Source: Burkholderia sp.
Lineage (GTDB): Bacteria > Pseudomonadota > Gammaproteobacteria > Burkholderiales > Burkholderiaceae
Direction: 5' to 3'
NCBI GenBank assembly: GCA_031253835.1
Contig: JAIRVP010000043.1
Location: 1-64,000 of the forward strand
DNA: 64,000 bases
Made by a program: the position numbers and the translations under genes. Positions 1 to 7,640 of the stretch are shown here, piece after piece. Under the pieces are notes generated by a model. The model saw only the letters and a list, made by a program, of their open reading frames with translations, ran no database searches and was not told the origin of the DNA. The number at the start of each line of letters is the position of its first letter. The stretch's first letter is position 1.

Positions 1-126
1 GCGTCGGGCTGCCGGATCCTGGTGACGCTGCTGCACGAGATGGTCAAGCGCGATGCGAAGCGCGGGCTGGCGTCGCTGTGCATCGGCGGCGGGATGGGTG
101 TCGCGCTCGCGGTCGAGCGTCCGTAA
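1..126 (+). CDS. phaA: Acetyl-CoA acetyltransferase (beta-ketothiolase), 3' end only
   Basis: The window opens inside this gene; the last 41 codons are present and end in TAA. Thiolases condense two acetyl-CoA to acetoacetyl-CoA, the first step of polyhydroxybutyrate synthesis. The visible tail has the C-terminal thiolase signature CIGGGMGVA, whose cysteine is the active-site acid/base residue, preceded by GCRILVTLLHEM, typical of PhaA/AtoB thiolases. The reductase phaB follows 121 bases later in the same direction, the usual pha order. The 5' part lies outside the window, so length and start cannot be judged. Confidence 0.93.
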   Translation, partial: ASGCRILVTLLHEMVKRDAKRGLASLCIGGGMGVALAVERP

Positions 127-247
127 TCGGCCGTTCGTCACCGGCGAAACGAATCCGAGGCACCGGCCGATTGCGGCTTCGGCCGGCGCCACGTGATGTC
201 AGAGGGGGCCTCGGCAGCTCTCGAAACCAAAAAATGGAGTGAGATTC

Positions 248-988
248 ATGTCTCAGCGAATTGCGTACGTAACGGGCGGGATGGGCGGCATCGGCACCAG
301 CATCTGCCAGCGTCTGTCGAAAGACGGCTTCAAGGTCGTCGCGGGTTGCGGCCCGAACTCGCCGCGCCGCGTGAAATGGATCGAGGACCAGAAGGCGCTC
401 GGGTACGATTTCATCGCGTCGGAAGGCAACGTCGGCGACTGGGACTCGACCAAGGAAGCATTCGACAAGGTCAAGGCCGAAGTTGGCGAGATCGACGTGC
501 TGGTCAACAACGCGGGCATCACGCGCGACGTCGTGTTCCGCAAGATGACGCATGAAGACTGGACGGCCGTGATCGACACCAACCTGACGAGCCTGTTCAA
601 CGTGACGAAGCAGGTGATCGACGGGATGGTCGAGCGCGGCTGGGGCCGCATCATCAACATTTCGTCGGTGAACGGCCAGAAGGGGCAATTCGGCCAGACC
701 AACTACTCGACCGCGAAGGCCGGCATCCACGGCTTCACGATGTCGCTCGCACAGGAAGTCGCGACGAAGGGCGTGACGGTCAACACCGTGTCGCCGGGCT
801 ACATCGGCACCGACATGGTGAAGGCGATCCGCCCCGACGTGCTCGAGAAGATCGTTGCGACGATCCCGGTGCGGCGTCTTGGCGGTCCGGAGGAAATCGG
901 CTCGATCGTCGCGTGGCTCGCGTCGAACGATTCCGGCTTCGCGACGGGCGCCGACTTCTCGCTGAACGGCGGCCTGCACATGGGCTGA
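248..988 (+). CDS. phaB: Acetoacetyl-CoA reductase, NADPH-dependent (SDR family)
   Basis: A 246-residue short-chain dehydrogenase that reduces acetoacetyl-CoA to (R)-3-hydroxybutyryl-CoA, the monomer for PHB synthase. The N-terminal cofactor motif TGGMGGIG (about residues 9-16) and NNAG are present. The catalytic residues are Ser140, Tyr153 and Lys157 (NYSTAK). Length matches the family (about 246 residues). The ATG at 248 is preferred over an in-frame GTG at 239 because GGAG at 236-239 sits 8 bases before it and the protein then begins MSQRIAYVTGG as known PhaB do. It lies between phaA and phaR and is probably cotranscribed with phaA. Confidence 0.96.
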   Translation: MSQRIAYVTGGMGGIGTSICQRLSKDGFKVVAGCGPNSPRRVKWIEDQKALGYDFIASEGNVGDWDSTKEAFDKVKAEVGEIDVLVNNAGITRDVVFRKMTHEDWTAVIDTNLTSLFNVTKQVIDGMVERGWGRIINISSVNGQKGQFGQTNYSTAKAGIHGFTMSLAQEVATKGVTVNTVSPGYIGTDMVKAIRPDVLEKIVATIPVRRLGGPEEIGSIVAWLASNDSGFATGADFSLNGGLHMG

Positions 989-1106
989 CGCCCGGGCTGC
1001 GCGGGCCGGGTGGCCGCGCAGCCGGGTGTGTTCCGAAGGCCCCCGCCTCCCGGGTTCGGGCGGCGGGGATTCGTCACTTGCGCTACGCTGCACTGAAAGG
1101 CGTTAC

Positions 1107-1673
1107 ATGACTACTACAAAGAAGACGGCCGAACGGCTCATCAAGAAGTACCCGAACCGCCGGCTCTACGATACCGAGACAAGCACGTACATCACGCTCA
1201 CCGACGTGAAGCAGCTCGTGCTGGAGCAGGAAGACTTCAAGGTCGTCGATGCGAAATCCAACGAAGACCTGACGCGCAGCATCCTCCTGCAGATCATCCT
1301 CGAAGAGGAAAGCGGCGGCGTGCCGATGTTCTCGTCGTCGATGCTGTCGCAGATCATCCGTTTCTACGGCCATGCGATGCAGGGCATGATGGGCACGTAC
1401 CTGGAAAAGAATATCCAGGCGTTCATCGATATCCAGAACAAGCTCGCGGACCAGTCGAAGAACCTCTACGAAGGCAACGCGATGAATCCGGAAGTCTGGT
1501 CGCAGTTCATGAACATGCAGGCGCCGATGATGCAGGGGATGATGACCAGCTACATCGAGCAGTCGAAGAACATGTTCGTGCAGATGCAGGAGCAGATGCA
1601 GAACCAGGCGAAGTCGATGTTCAGCACGTTCCCGTTCAAGCAGCCGGGCGCGTCGGAGCCGGAAAAGAAGTAA
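1107..1673 (+). CDS. phaR: Polyhydroxyalkanoate synthesis repressor PhaR
   Basis: A 188-residue cytoplasmic regulator that binds PHB granules and DNA and represses phasin genes when polymer is absent. The N-terminal PHB/PHA accumulation DNA-binding domain is recognisable from LIKKYPNRRLYDTETSTYI (about residues 11-29). Two further PHB-accumulation regulator segments follow, then a Met/Gln-rich amphipathic C-terminal part (QMQEQMQNQAKSMF) thought to contact granules. The ATG at 1107 is chosen because the motif normally starts about ten residues in; a longer reading from 1026 adds GC-rich low-complexity sequence. It is 118 bases after phaB in the same direction, which completes the usual Burkholderiales pha order. 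Confidence 0.95.
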   Translation: MTTTKKTAERLIKKYPNRRLYDTETSTYITLTDVKQLVLEQEDFKVVDAKSNEDLTRSILLQIILEEESGGVPMFSSSMLSQIIRFYGHAMQGMMGTYLEKNIQAFIDIQNKLADQSKNLYEGNAMNPEVWSQFMNMQAPMMQGMMTSYIEQSKNMFVQMQEQMQNQAKSMFSTFPFKQPGASEPEKK

Positions 1674-2063
1674 TTTCGCGATTGCCGGCGCGGCGGCGCG
1701 AGCTGTCGGGCGCCGGGGCTGCGAAGCAGTGCGGGCAGGGCGGCCGATCGTGTGCTCGGGCATGACGATGCGCGGCCGCTGCCCGCCGGAAGAGGTCGCC
1801 GACGGTCGCTCATGATCGTCGGCACCGATGCGCGCCGCGTATGGGCGCGCATGACCGTTGTCCAGTCGATCGAGATCCAGTCACCAGCGTTTGAAGCCGG
1901 CGCACGCTGCGCCTGAGGGTGTGCGTGCCGGTGCGGGTGTGTGCCTGTCGCACCCGAAGCGGCGCTGTGCGGTGACGCGCGGTACCGGTTCCGGGCACGA
2001 CGAGATTCGGGATGCCGCATCGATCCGGTGCGGCCGAGAAAAACAAACCGATTGAGAGAGCGC
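1674..2063. other. Intergenic region, no gene seen
   Basis: About 390 bases between phaR and the LprI-like gene. Short open frames occur on both strands but none has a convincing ribosome binding site, signal peptide or recognisable motif. No terminator with a U-run was found directly after phaR. The upstream region of the LprI-like gene should lie in the last 100 bases, but no clear -10/-35 pair stands out. Confidence 0.5.
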
Positions 2064-2909
2064 ATGCGAGGGATTCGAATGGCCTCGGCCGTCGGGCTGG
2101 CCGGTCTTGCTTCGATGTTCATGTGTGGCCTGGGCCTGGCCGTGCCGGCCCAGGCGATGGATTGCGCGAAGGCCGTGCAACCGGTCGAGAAGCGTATCTG
2201 CGCGAGCCCTGCGCTGCGGGCAGCCGATGCGCGGATGAATTCGGCCTATGCGGGCGCGCTGAAGGCCGCGCCGGACGCGGCCCTCCGCGACATGCTCGTG
2301 CGCAGCCAGCGCCGCTGGATCGACGCGCGCAACAACCGTCTCGATGCCGATTACGATGGCCATCCGCTGGCCGTCGACGAAGTGCGCAAGGCCATCGACC
2401 GGCGCACGGCGGTGCTGTCCGATCAGTCGGGTAAGGGGCTGATCGCGCGGGCGCTGGCCGAGCGGCAGTGGCTCGCGAAATATACGAGTGGCCCGTTGAC
2501 CGGTTTCGACGGCAATTGCGATTTCATTCCCGACGATGCGAGCGGCACGCGCGTTTCGTACGCGTGTTTCGGCGCGGTCCACGTGCAGCATCGTGCGCGG
2601 ATCTGCAGCCAGAGCGAGGACTGGGCGACCGGTGCGGTCTATCAATACCGCTCGGTGAGTGCGACCGTCGGCGGGAAGGTGCATCCGGTGGCGTTCTGCG
2701 AAGCGCAGGCGCATGCGCAATCGTGCGATAGCGGCGGCGCGCAGTCCGGATGGGTGCGGGCTCGCGCGTCCGGCGTGGATGGTCGTGCGCCGGCGCCGGC
2801 CGCCGGCATGCCGCAACTGGACGCGGAAATGTGGCCGATCGGCGACGGGGACGACGCGGTGTGGTTCGAGCGGTGTCTGACTGCGTCGGTGTTTCCGGAT
2901 GCGCGGTGA
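2064..2909 (+). CDS. Secreted LprI-like protein (lysozyme-inhibitor-like N-terminal domain)
   Basis: A 281-residue exported protein. Residues 1-30 are a signal peptide ending VPAQA before MDCAKAV. The segment beginning DCAKAVQPVEKRICASPAL, followed by a helical stretch with RSQRRWIDARNN, matches the LprI-like domain found in secreted proteins, some of which inhibit lysozyme. The C-terminal 150 residues hold six more cysteines (NCDF, YACF, RICS, AFCE, QSC, ERC), giving eight in the mature protein, so four disulfides are plausible. ATG 2064 is preceded by a GAGAGAG tract; ATG 2079 is an alternative. A diverged fragment of the same gene lies at 6064-6254. The exact target is unknown. Confidence 0.8.
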   Translation: MRGIRMASAVGLAGLASMFMCGLGLAVPAQAMDCAKAVQPVEKRICASPALRAADARMNSAYAGALKAAPDAALRDMLVRSQRRWIDARNNRLDADYDGHPLAVDEVRKAIDRRTAVLSDQSGKGLIARALAERQWLAKYTSGPLTGFDGNCDFIPDDASGTRVSYACFGAVHVQHRARICSQSEDWATGAVYQYRSVSATVGGKVHPVAFCEAQAHAQSCDSGGAQSGWVRARASGVDGRAPAPAAGMPQLDAEMWPIGDGDDAVWFERCLTASVFPDAR

Positions 2910-2932
2910 CGTGCAGCGTTTCGTGCTCCAGC

Positions 2933-2957
2933 AAGGCCCGCCACGGCGGGCTTTTCT
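2933..2957. terminator. Intrinsic terminator after the LprI-like gene
   Basis: The hairpin GCCCGC-CACG-GCGGGC is extended by AA/TT pairs and followed by TTTTCT. It lies 24 bases after the LprI-like stop codon and 15 bases before the end of the convergent small gene at 2973, so it may serve both strands. Confidence 0.75.
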
Positions 2958-2972
2958 ATTGTTCGTCGTCGT

Positions 2973-3227
2973 TCAGTGTGCCGGACCGAAATCCTGATCG
3001 TCGCCCGACGGCGGGAGGTCGAGCACGAGCTTGACGGCGCTGTAGTTCGCCTTGAGCGAAAACACGCGGCCGATCACGAGGAACGTCTGACGCGAATTCT
3101 CGAGTTCGACGAAGTCGCCCGGTTGCGGCACGTGCGCACCCTGGTCGTAGGAGAAGCTGGTACTGGTTTGCTCGTCGATGGCTTCTGCTGCGTGTTCGGT
3201 GAATTCGATCGTGATGTGGGTGGTCAT
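2973..3227 (-). CDS. Small acidic conserved hypothetical protein
   Basis: An 84-residue protein beginning MTTHITIEFTEHAAEAID, without signal peptide or membrane segment. The middle part (PGDFVELENSRQTFLVIGRVF) looks like a short beta-barrel or SH3-like fold. I do not recognise a named family. It converges on the LprI-like gene across a shared terminator. The regular alternating hydrophobic pattern and GC-rich wobble positions support a real gene. Function unknown. Confidence 0.6.
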   Translation of the reverse strand: MTTHITIEFTEHAAEAIDEQTSTSFSYDQGAHVPQPGDFVELENSRQTFLVIGRVFSLKANYSAVKLVLDLPPSGDDQDFGPAH

Positions 3228-3430
3228 GCGGGCCCCGTTGGGTAATGGAAGAGAGTGGACGCTGCGATTTTCTCATAGCGACGGGGCGGTTCCGGCGGAA
3301 TTGTCGGGAAGCGAGGCGTGCGGGTGGATCCCCGTCACTTCATCCGGTTGCCGAGAAAGGGATCGCGCTGGCGCTTGCCTCAGGGTGATCGAGGTGTGAA
3401 CCGCACCGGGAATCGTGGAGGCTGGTTGGT

Positions 3431-4285
3431 TTAAGTTAATGCGGACACGTCAGCGGCATTTCTGAGTTGCCTGTAGTAGTTTGCCTCAGCTTCAGCAGGC
3501 GGGATATAGCCGAGCGGTTCCATCAGCCGATGGTGGTTGTACCAGGCGACCCATTCCAGCGTAGCCAATTCGACGGATTCCCTCGTTTTCCAAGGGGCGC
3601 GCCGATGAATCAGTTCCGTCTTGTACAGGCCGTTGATCGTTTCGGCCAGCGCATTGTCGTAGCTGTCGCCCCGGCTGCCGACCGACGGCTCGATGCCGGC
3701 CTCGGCCAGCCGTTCGCTGTAGCGAATGCTGACGTATTGAGACCCTCTGTCGGAATGATGAATCAAAGCCCCGTCCTCGCCCGGTTGGCGGGCGTACAGC
3801 GCTTGTTCAAGGGCATCCAGAACAAAGTCCGTGGTCATCGACGAGCTGACGCGCCAGCCAACAATACGGCGGGCGAACACGTCGATCACGAATGGCACGT
3901 ACAGCCAGCCTTGCCATGTCGAGACATACGTAAAATCCGACACCCAGAGCTGATTCGGCCGGTCCGCTTTGAACTGCCGGTTGACTCGGTCCAGCGGGCG
4001 CGGCGCGCTCACATCGGGAATCGTCGTGCGAACACGCTTACCGCGAACTGCGCCACGCAAGCCCTGCAGCTTCATCAACCGTCCGACCGTGCAGCGTGCC
4101 ACCGCAATGCCTTCCCGGTTCATCTGCTTCCAGACCTTCGGCACGCCGTAGACCTGCATGTTGGCCTGCCAGACACGCTTGATCTCCGGTTGCAAAAGCT
4201 CATCGCGTTTCGCGCGGGCGCAGCGTTTCGACGGATCGCGAAGTTGTGCTGCATGGCTTCGGTAGCCCGACGGGGCAATCCGCAA
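3431..4285 (-). CDS. IS3-family transposase OrfB (DDE catalytic part)
   Basis: This is the 284-residue part of the transposase from a TTG codon at 4285. The true product is probably an OrfAB fusion made by -1 frameshifting, since the same frame stays open upstream through VLKAFIDQHRD to about 4350. The rve integrase core shows all three acidic residues: WVSDFTYV, HHSDRGSQY and the glutamate in NALAETINGLYK. An HTH_21 segment (VYGVPKVWKQMNREG) precedes it. It reads through to ADVSALT and is not truncated. Confidence 0.9.
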   Translation of the reverse strand: MRIAPSGYRSHAAQLRDPSKRCARAKRDELLQPEIKRVWQANMQVYGVPKVWKQMNREGIAVARCTVGRLMKLQGLRGAVRGKRVRTTIPDVSAPRPLDRVNRQFKADRPNQLWVSDFTYVSTWQGWLYVPFVIDVFARRIVGWRVSSSMTTDFVLDALEQALYARQPGEDGALIHHSDRGSQYVSIRYSERLAEAGIEPSVGSRGDSYDNALAETINGLYKTELIHRRAPWKTRESVELATLEWVAWYNHHRLMEPLGYIPPAEAEANYYRQLRNAADVSALT

Positions 4286-4341
4286 GACCTTGCAGATCGG
4301 CTCGACCCCGAAGGTGTCGCGATGCTGATCAATGAAGGCCT

Positions 4342-4668
4342 TCAGGACTTGAAACGGCGGTCGAGCTCCGCCTGGGCGAAAAATGCGCTCGCCAGTTTGA
4401 GAATCTCGTTGGTCCGGCGCAGTTCCTTGACCTCGCGCTCCAAGGCTTTGATGCGTTCACGCTCGGCCGTACTAACGCCATCGCGCTCTCCACGGTCGAC
4501 CTCGTCGCGCTTAACTCAATCCAACAGCGTCTGCGGCGTGCAGCCGATCATCGGCGCAATCGATTCGACTGCTGCCCACATCGACGGGCGCTCGCTACGC
4601 TGCTCGCGTACCAGGCGCACTGCGCGCTCTCGGACTTCTGGGGAAAACTTGCTTGGCTTCTTGTTCAT
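4342..4668 (-). pseudogene. IS3 OrfA, interrupted by an in-frame TGA at codon 51
   Basis: From ATG 4668 the reading is MNKKPSKFSPEVRERAVRLV, a classic IS3 OrfA helix-turn-helix start. At 4516-4518 the codon expected to be TGG (motif LLDWVKRDEV) is TGA. Beyond it the frame continues intact through the leucine-zipper region (ALEREVKELRRTNEILKLAS) to the natural TGA at 4342-4344. Only one base change separates it from a full 108-residue OrfA, so inactivation looks recent. Without read-through neither OrfA nor OrfAB can be made. Confidence 0.85.
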
Positions 4669-4755
4669 GGCTCCATTCTCTCAAGAGTTGGAGCCTCCAC
4701 AAAACTCGGGGCGGTTCAGTCACCTGATGGAGAGGCGGGCGCTATATTGTGGGCG

Positions 4756-4980
4756 ATGGAAGGCGGTTTCGTGATTGAGTTGAAGAACGTGAAGGGCTAC
4801 GACGTCAATGCTGAGTTGGCTGGTCGTGTTCAGACGTTTAAAGGATATGGCGACAATGCAGTGCAAGGGGAAACGGAAATTGCAGTGCCGGGCAGAATCA
4901 AGCCAGAGCAAGTGGAAGCCGTCTATGAAGCGTTAAAGAGCCGAAACGGAAGATGGATGGCGCGTAAGTTGCCAAGGTAA
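4756..4980 (+). CDS. Small hypothetical protein, low-GC segment
   Basis: A 74-residue soluble protein (MEGGFVIELKNVKGYDVNAE and onward) with no recognised domain. GTG 4771 is an alternative start with a better ribosome binding site (GGAAGG, 7-8 bases before). It begins 38 bases beyond the IS end, and the next gene starts 26 bases after it, so the two are probably cotranscribed. A sampled line here has 48% GC, well below the host's usual level, which suggests acquisition by transfer. Function unknown; pairing with the next gene is the only clue. Confidence 0.55.
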   Translation: MEGGFVIELKNVKGYDVNAELAGRVQTFKGYGDNAVQGETEIAVPGRIKPEQVEAVYEALKSRNGRWMARKLPR

Positions 4981-5005
4981 AGATATATCTGCCCGGAGAA
5001 TTTGC

Positions 5006-6028
5006 ATGCTAATGAACGCCGACGCGCAGGAATTGCGCGATCGATGGAAAGCTGGGAAATACCAGAACCTGCTCGACGCGATCAAGGGCGCGTTGCCGGA
5101 GGACGAATGGGTGTCGTTGTGCGACTCCATGCCACATGTGCTGGATGGGTCACCGACGATCGACTTGCGCGGGGCGCCGCTGCAGGGCGGCAGGCTTGAA
5201 AACCTGGACCTGAGCTACAGCCATCTCGGCTGTGCAGTGTTCGATGCTTCGCAGTTCGATGAAGTAGGGTTTCAACACGCGATCCTGGACGGTGCCTCTT
5301 TCAAGGAGTGCGTGTTCCATTTGGCACAGATGCTACCAATCTATGGAAACCGCGCTGATTTTCGCCATGCTCGATTCCGGCAATCGTTCATCGAGTATGC
5401 TAAGTTGAGCAATAGCGATCTCTCCGGTGTGACGCTGTCTGACGGGAGTTTGAATTTTTCGGAACTTATCGAATGCAATTTTTCCGGCATGCTGGCTGAG
5501 CAGAGCGAATGGCGCTGGAACACGACGACGCGATGCGCTTTCGTGGCGGCCCGTTTCTCCGAGTGCAGACTGACGGCAACTCGGCTCGATGGCGCACGGC
5601 TGATCGATGCCACCTTCGAGAATTGTGATCTGAGTGGTGTTGACTTCAGGGGCGCAGACCTGACGGGCGTGCACTTTCTAGGTGGCACGTTCGGTGACGT
5701 GCTGCAGGGTGAGACGACATACCGGACTCGGTTCGACGATACACCGGAAGCCCGCCGAGCGGTTGCCGCGGGCAGTACGGAGAATCGGCACGCCGTCGAA
5801 TGGTGTCCCGTTGTTATCGGTTCGAGCGAACCCACCCGGCAGGTCGCCTCGTCGAGGCTGAAGGGCCGGCCCGGTGAGGTGGTACCGCAGAGTGGATGGT
5901 GGACTAGCCCTGCACTCGGGAGCGAACAGGGGCGGCGCTATTTTAAGGAGGGGGAGAAGTTTCCCGACATCAAGTCGACGAATTGGGGGCTCGTGATCTG
6001 GAGTTACAACTCTGCTGATCAGGGTTGA
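5006..6028 (+). CDS. Pentapeptide-repeat protein with a tryptophan-rich C-terminal tail
   Basis: A 340-residue soluble protein. Residues about 50-240 are pentapeptide-like A(D/N)LXX coils (for example IDLRGAPLQGGRLENLDLSY, LDGARLIDATFENCDLSGVD, FRGADLTGVHF), expected to form a right-handed quadrilateral beta-helix. The last 60 residues differ: PQSGWWTSPALGSEQGRRYF then KEGEKFP and a WGLVIWSYN end. From memory, this P-x-S-G-W-W ... G-x-x-x-P pattern resembles tails of some type VI secretion immunity proteins, so an immunity role is possible but unproven. Start 5006 follows CCCGGAGAA; ATG 5012 is an alternative. Two sampled lines have 52% GC, unlike the neighbours. Confidence 0.75.
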   Translation: MLMNADAQELRDRWKAGKYQNLLDAIKGALPEDEWVSLCDSMPHVLDGSPTIDLRGAPLQGGRLENLDLSYSHLGCAVFDASQFDEVGFQHAILDGASFKECVFHLAQMLPIYGNRADFRHARFRQSFIEYAKLSNSDLSGVTLSDGSLNFSELIECNFSGMLAEQSEWRWNTTTRCAFVAARFSECRLTATRLDGARLIDATFENCDLSGVDFRGADLTGVHFLGGTFGDVLQGETTYRTRFDDTPEARRAVAAGSTENRHAVEWCPVVIGSSEPTRQVASSRLKGRPGEVVPQSGWWTSPALGSEQGRRYFKEGEKFPDIKSTNWGLVIWSYNSADQG

Positions 6029-6063
6029 TCCCTGACGCGTGGCCTGTCGCGCCCGAAAGATCT

Positions 6064-6254
6064 TGTTTCCTATGTGTGTTTTGACACGGTCCATGTGCAG
6101 CATCGTGCACGGATCGGCAGCCAGAGCGAGGACTGGGCGACTGGCGCGGATTATCAATACCGGTCGGTGAGTGCGACCGTCGGCGGGAAGGTGCATCCGG
6201 TGGCGTTCGGCGAAGCGCAGGCGCACGCACAATCGTGCAATGGCAGCGGCCCGA
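6064..6254 (+). pseudogene. Broken, diverged duplicate of the LprI-like gene
   Basis: This stretch aligns at a constant offset of 3512 bases with 2552-2742 inside the LprI-like gene. It shares long runs such as GCCAGAGCGAGGACTGGGCG and encodes HVQHRARIGSQSEDWATGAD-type sequence. Both ends of the gene are missing, including start, signal peptide and terminal cysteine. Two cysteine codons (RICS and AFCE in the intact copy) are glycine codons (GGC) here. It points to an earlier tandem pair at this locus whose second copy was degraded when the intervening DNA arrived. Confidence 0.8.
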
Positions 6255-6293
6255 CCGAGGTCGGGCGGGGCGCGGAACGAAGCGGGGCGGCGG

Positions 6294-7640
6294 CTATTTC
6301 TCCGCAAACGTGCCTGCTTCCACCAATGTCATCTTGTCGGGGGCCAGGTACGTGCGGATGGCGGTGTTGACCTGCTCGACGGTCAACACGCGGACGCGCT
6401 CGGGATAGGTGTCCAGGTCACTCAGCGGGCGGTCCTGGAGCACCGTCTGCGCGATCATGGCGGCCATCTGCCCGGTGGTTTCCATGGCGACTTGATGGCG
6501 GCCGATCATGCCGTCCTTGCGTGCATCCAGTTCCGTTTGGGTAACGCCCTGTTTCCACCAGGCATCCAGAATCCGGCGCGTGCTGGCGACGCCCTTGTCC
6601 AGCAGGGGCGGGGCGAAGCTGCTGGTGATGACGAACCCGCCGTCCATCAGGGAGAGCCCGGACAGGCCGGCACGGATGCCGTAGGTCAGGCCTTCCTTGT
6701 CGCGGACCCCTGCCATCAGGCGGCCGGTGAAGCCGTTGCCCAGGATGTTGACAGCCGCGCTGAGGGGCAGGTAGTCGGCATCGTTGGCGCGCAGGTCGAT
6801 GGCCTGACCCAGCATCACGCTGACGGATTCCTTGTCCCCCATGGCGACGCGCTGCGTGTCGGGCCGGCTTGCCTTGCGCGGCGGGCCCTGTCGCACGAGT
6901 GCCCGGCCCCCGCTCCAGCCCGCGAAGGCTTCGGTCACCATGGACTGCAGGCGGCGAGGGTCCGCGCCGCCAACCACGACCAGCGTCATGTGTGCGGGCC
7001 CGTAATAGGCTTGATGAAAGGCCTTGATGTCGTCCAGCGTGGCAGCGGCGATCGCTTCGAGCATCCGTTCGCGCGGCACCGGTGCGTTGAGGTGGGCATC
7101 GGGGTAAATGGACCGATTCAGCGCCTCGGTGGCCCGAACCGACGGGTTTTCTCCGGCGTTACGGACCGCGGCCTCCAGTCGGCTCTTGGCCTTGGCCAGT
7201 TCCTCCGGCTTGAAGGCCGGCAGGCGCAACTGCTCGGCCATCAGGTCGATCAGCGTCGGCAAATCCTTGGTCAGGCTTTGGCCGTGTATGCCGACATAGC
7301 CGTCGTCGGTCTGGAACGACAACTGAGCGCCCAGGCTTTCCAGCAGCGCGGAGATCGCCACCTTGTCGCGACGGGTGCTGCCCTCCTGCAGCAACATGCC
7401 CGTCAGCAACGGCACGGCGGGATTGGCCGCCTTGCTGGCCGTGTCGGCATCGCCCAAGGGCATCACCCCGGTAAGGGACACCATTTCCTGCGGCGACATC
7501 GAATAGGTCAATAGCGTGATGCCGCCGGCCTGGGAGCGCACGACGCGGTCGGCGATGCCTGCCTGAGCCGCAACAGGCAGGCATAGCACGGCGAACCACA
7601 CGAACCACGTCCGCAGATGGTTGAAACGAACATGCTTCAT
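6294..7640 (-). CDS. Secreted M16-family peptidase-like protein, non-catalytic subunit
   Basis: A 448-residue protein with signal peptide (MKHVRFNHLRTWFVWFAVL... ending VAAQA). It has the two-halved M16 fold but lacks the zinc motif: where HxxEH should lie it reads TGMLLQEGSTRR. The C-terminal half keeps the GLTYGIRAGLSG segment, the conserved substrate-binding region of M16B partner subunits. It is the downstream member of a pair; its ATG overlaps the stop of the catalytic subunit (ATGA, 7637-7640), indicating translational coupling. By analogy with mitochondrial processing peptidase and other bacterial M16 pairs, a periplasmic heterodimer is likely. Substrate unknown. Confidence 0.87.
   Translation of the reverse strand: MKHVRFNHLRTWFVWFAVLCLPVAAQAGIADRVVRSQAGGITLLTYSMSPQEMVSLTGVMPLGDADTASKAANPAVPLLTGMLLQEGSTRRDKVAISALLESLGAQLSFQTDDGYVGIHGQSLTKDLPTLIDLMAEQLRLPAFKPEELAKAKSRLEAAVRNAGENPSVRATEALNRSIYPDAHLNAPVPRERMLEAIAAATLDDIKAFHQAYYGPAHMTLVVVGGADPRRLQSMVTEAFAGWSGGRALVRQGPPRKASRPDTQRVAMGDKESVSVMLGQAIDLRANDADYLPLSAAVNILGNGFTGRLMAGVRDKEGLTYGIRAGLSGLSLMDGGFVITSSFAPPLLDKGVASTRRILDAWWKQGVTQTELDARKDGMIGRHQVAMETTGQMAAMIAQTVLQDRPLSDLDTYPERVRVLTVEQVNTAIRTYLAPDKMTLVEAGTFAEK

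Larger units (their letters stand above)
3397..4718 (-). mobile_element. IS3-family insertion sequence, 1322 bp
   Basis: The two ends are imperfect inverted repeats. The strand reading inward from 4718 begins TGAACCGCCCCGAGTTTTGT and the left end at 3397 begins TGAACCGCACCGGGAATCGT; both continue GGAGGCT. It has the IS3 layout of orfA (4342-4668) followed in the -1 frame by a DDE orfB (3431 to about 4350), both on the minus strand. No 3-5 bp target-site duplication is visible (left flank ends GAGGTG, right flank begins GTCACC). That suggests later rearrangement or loss of one original flank. The orfA frame carries a premature stop, so the element is probably not self-mobile. Exact IS name not assigned. 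Confidence 0.92.
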
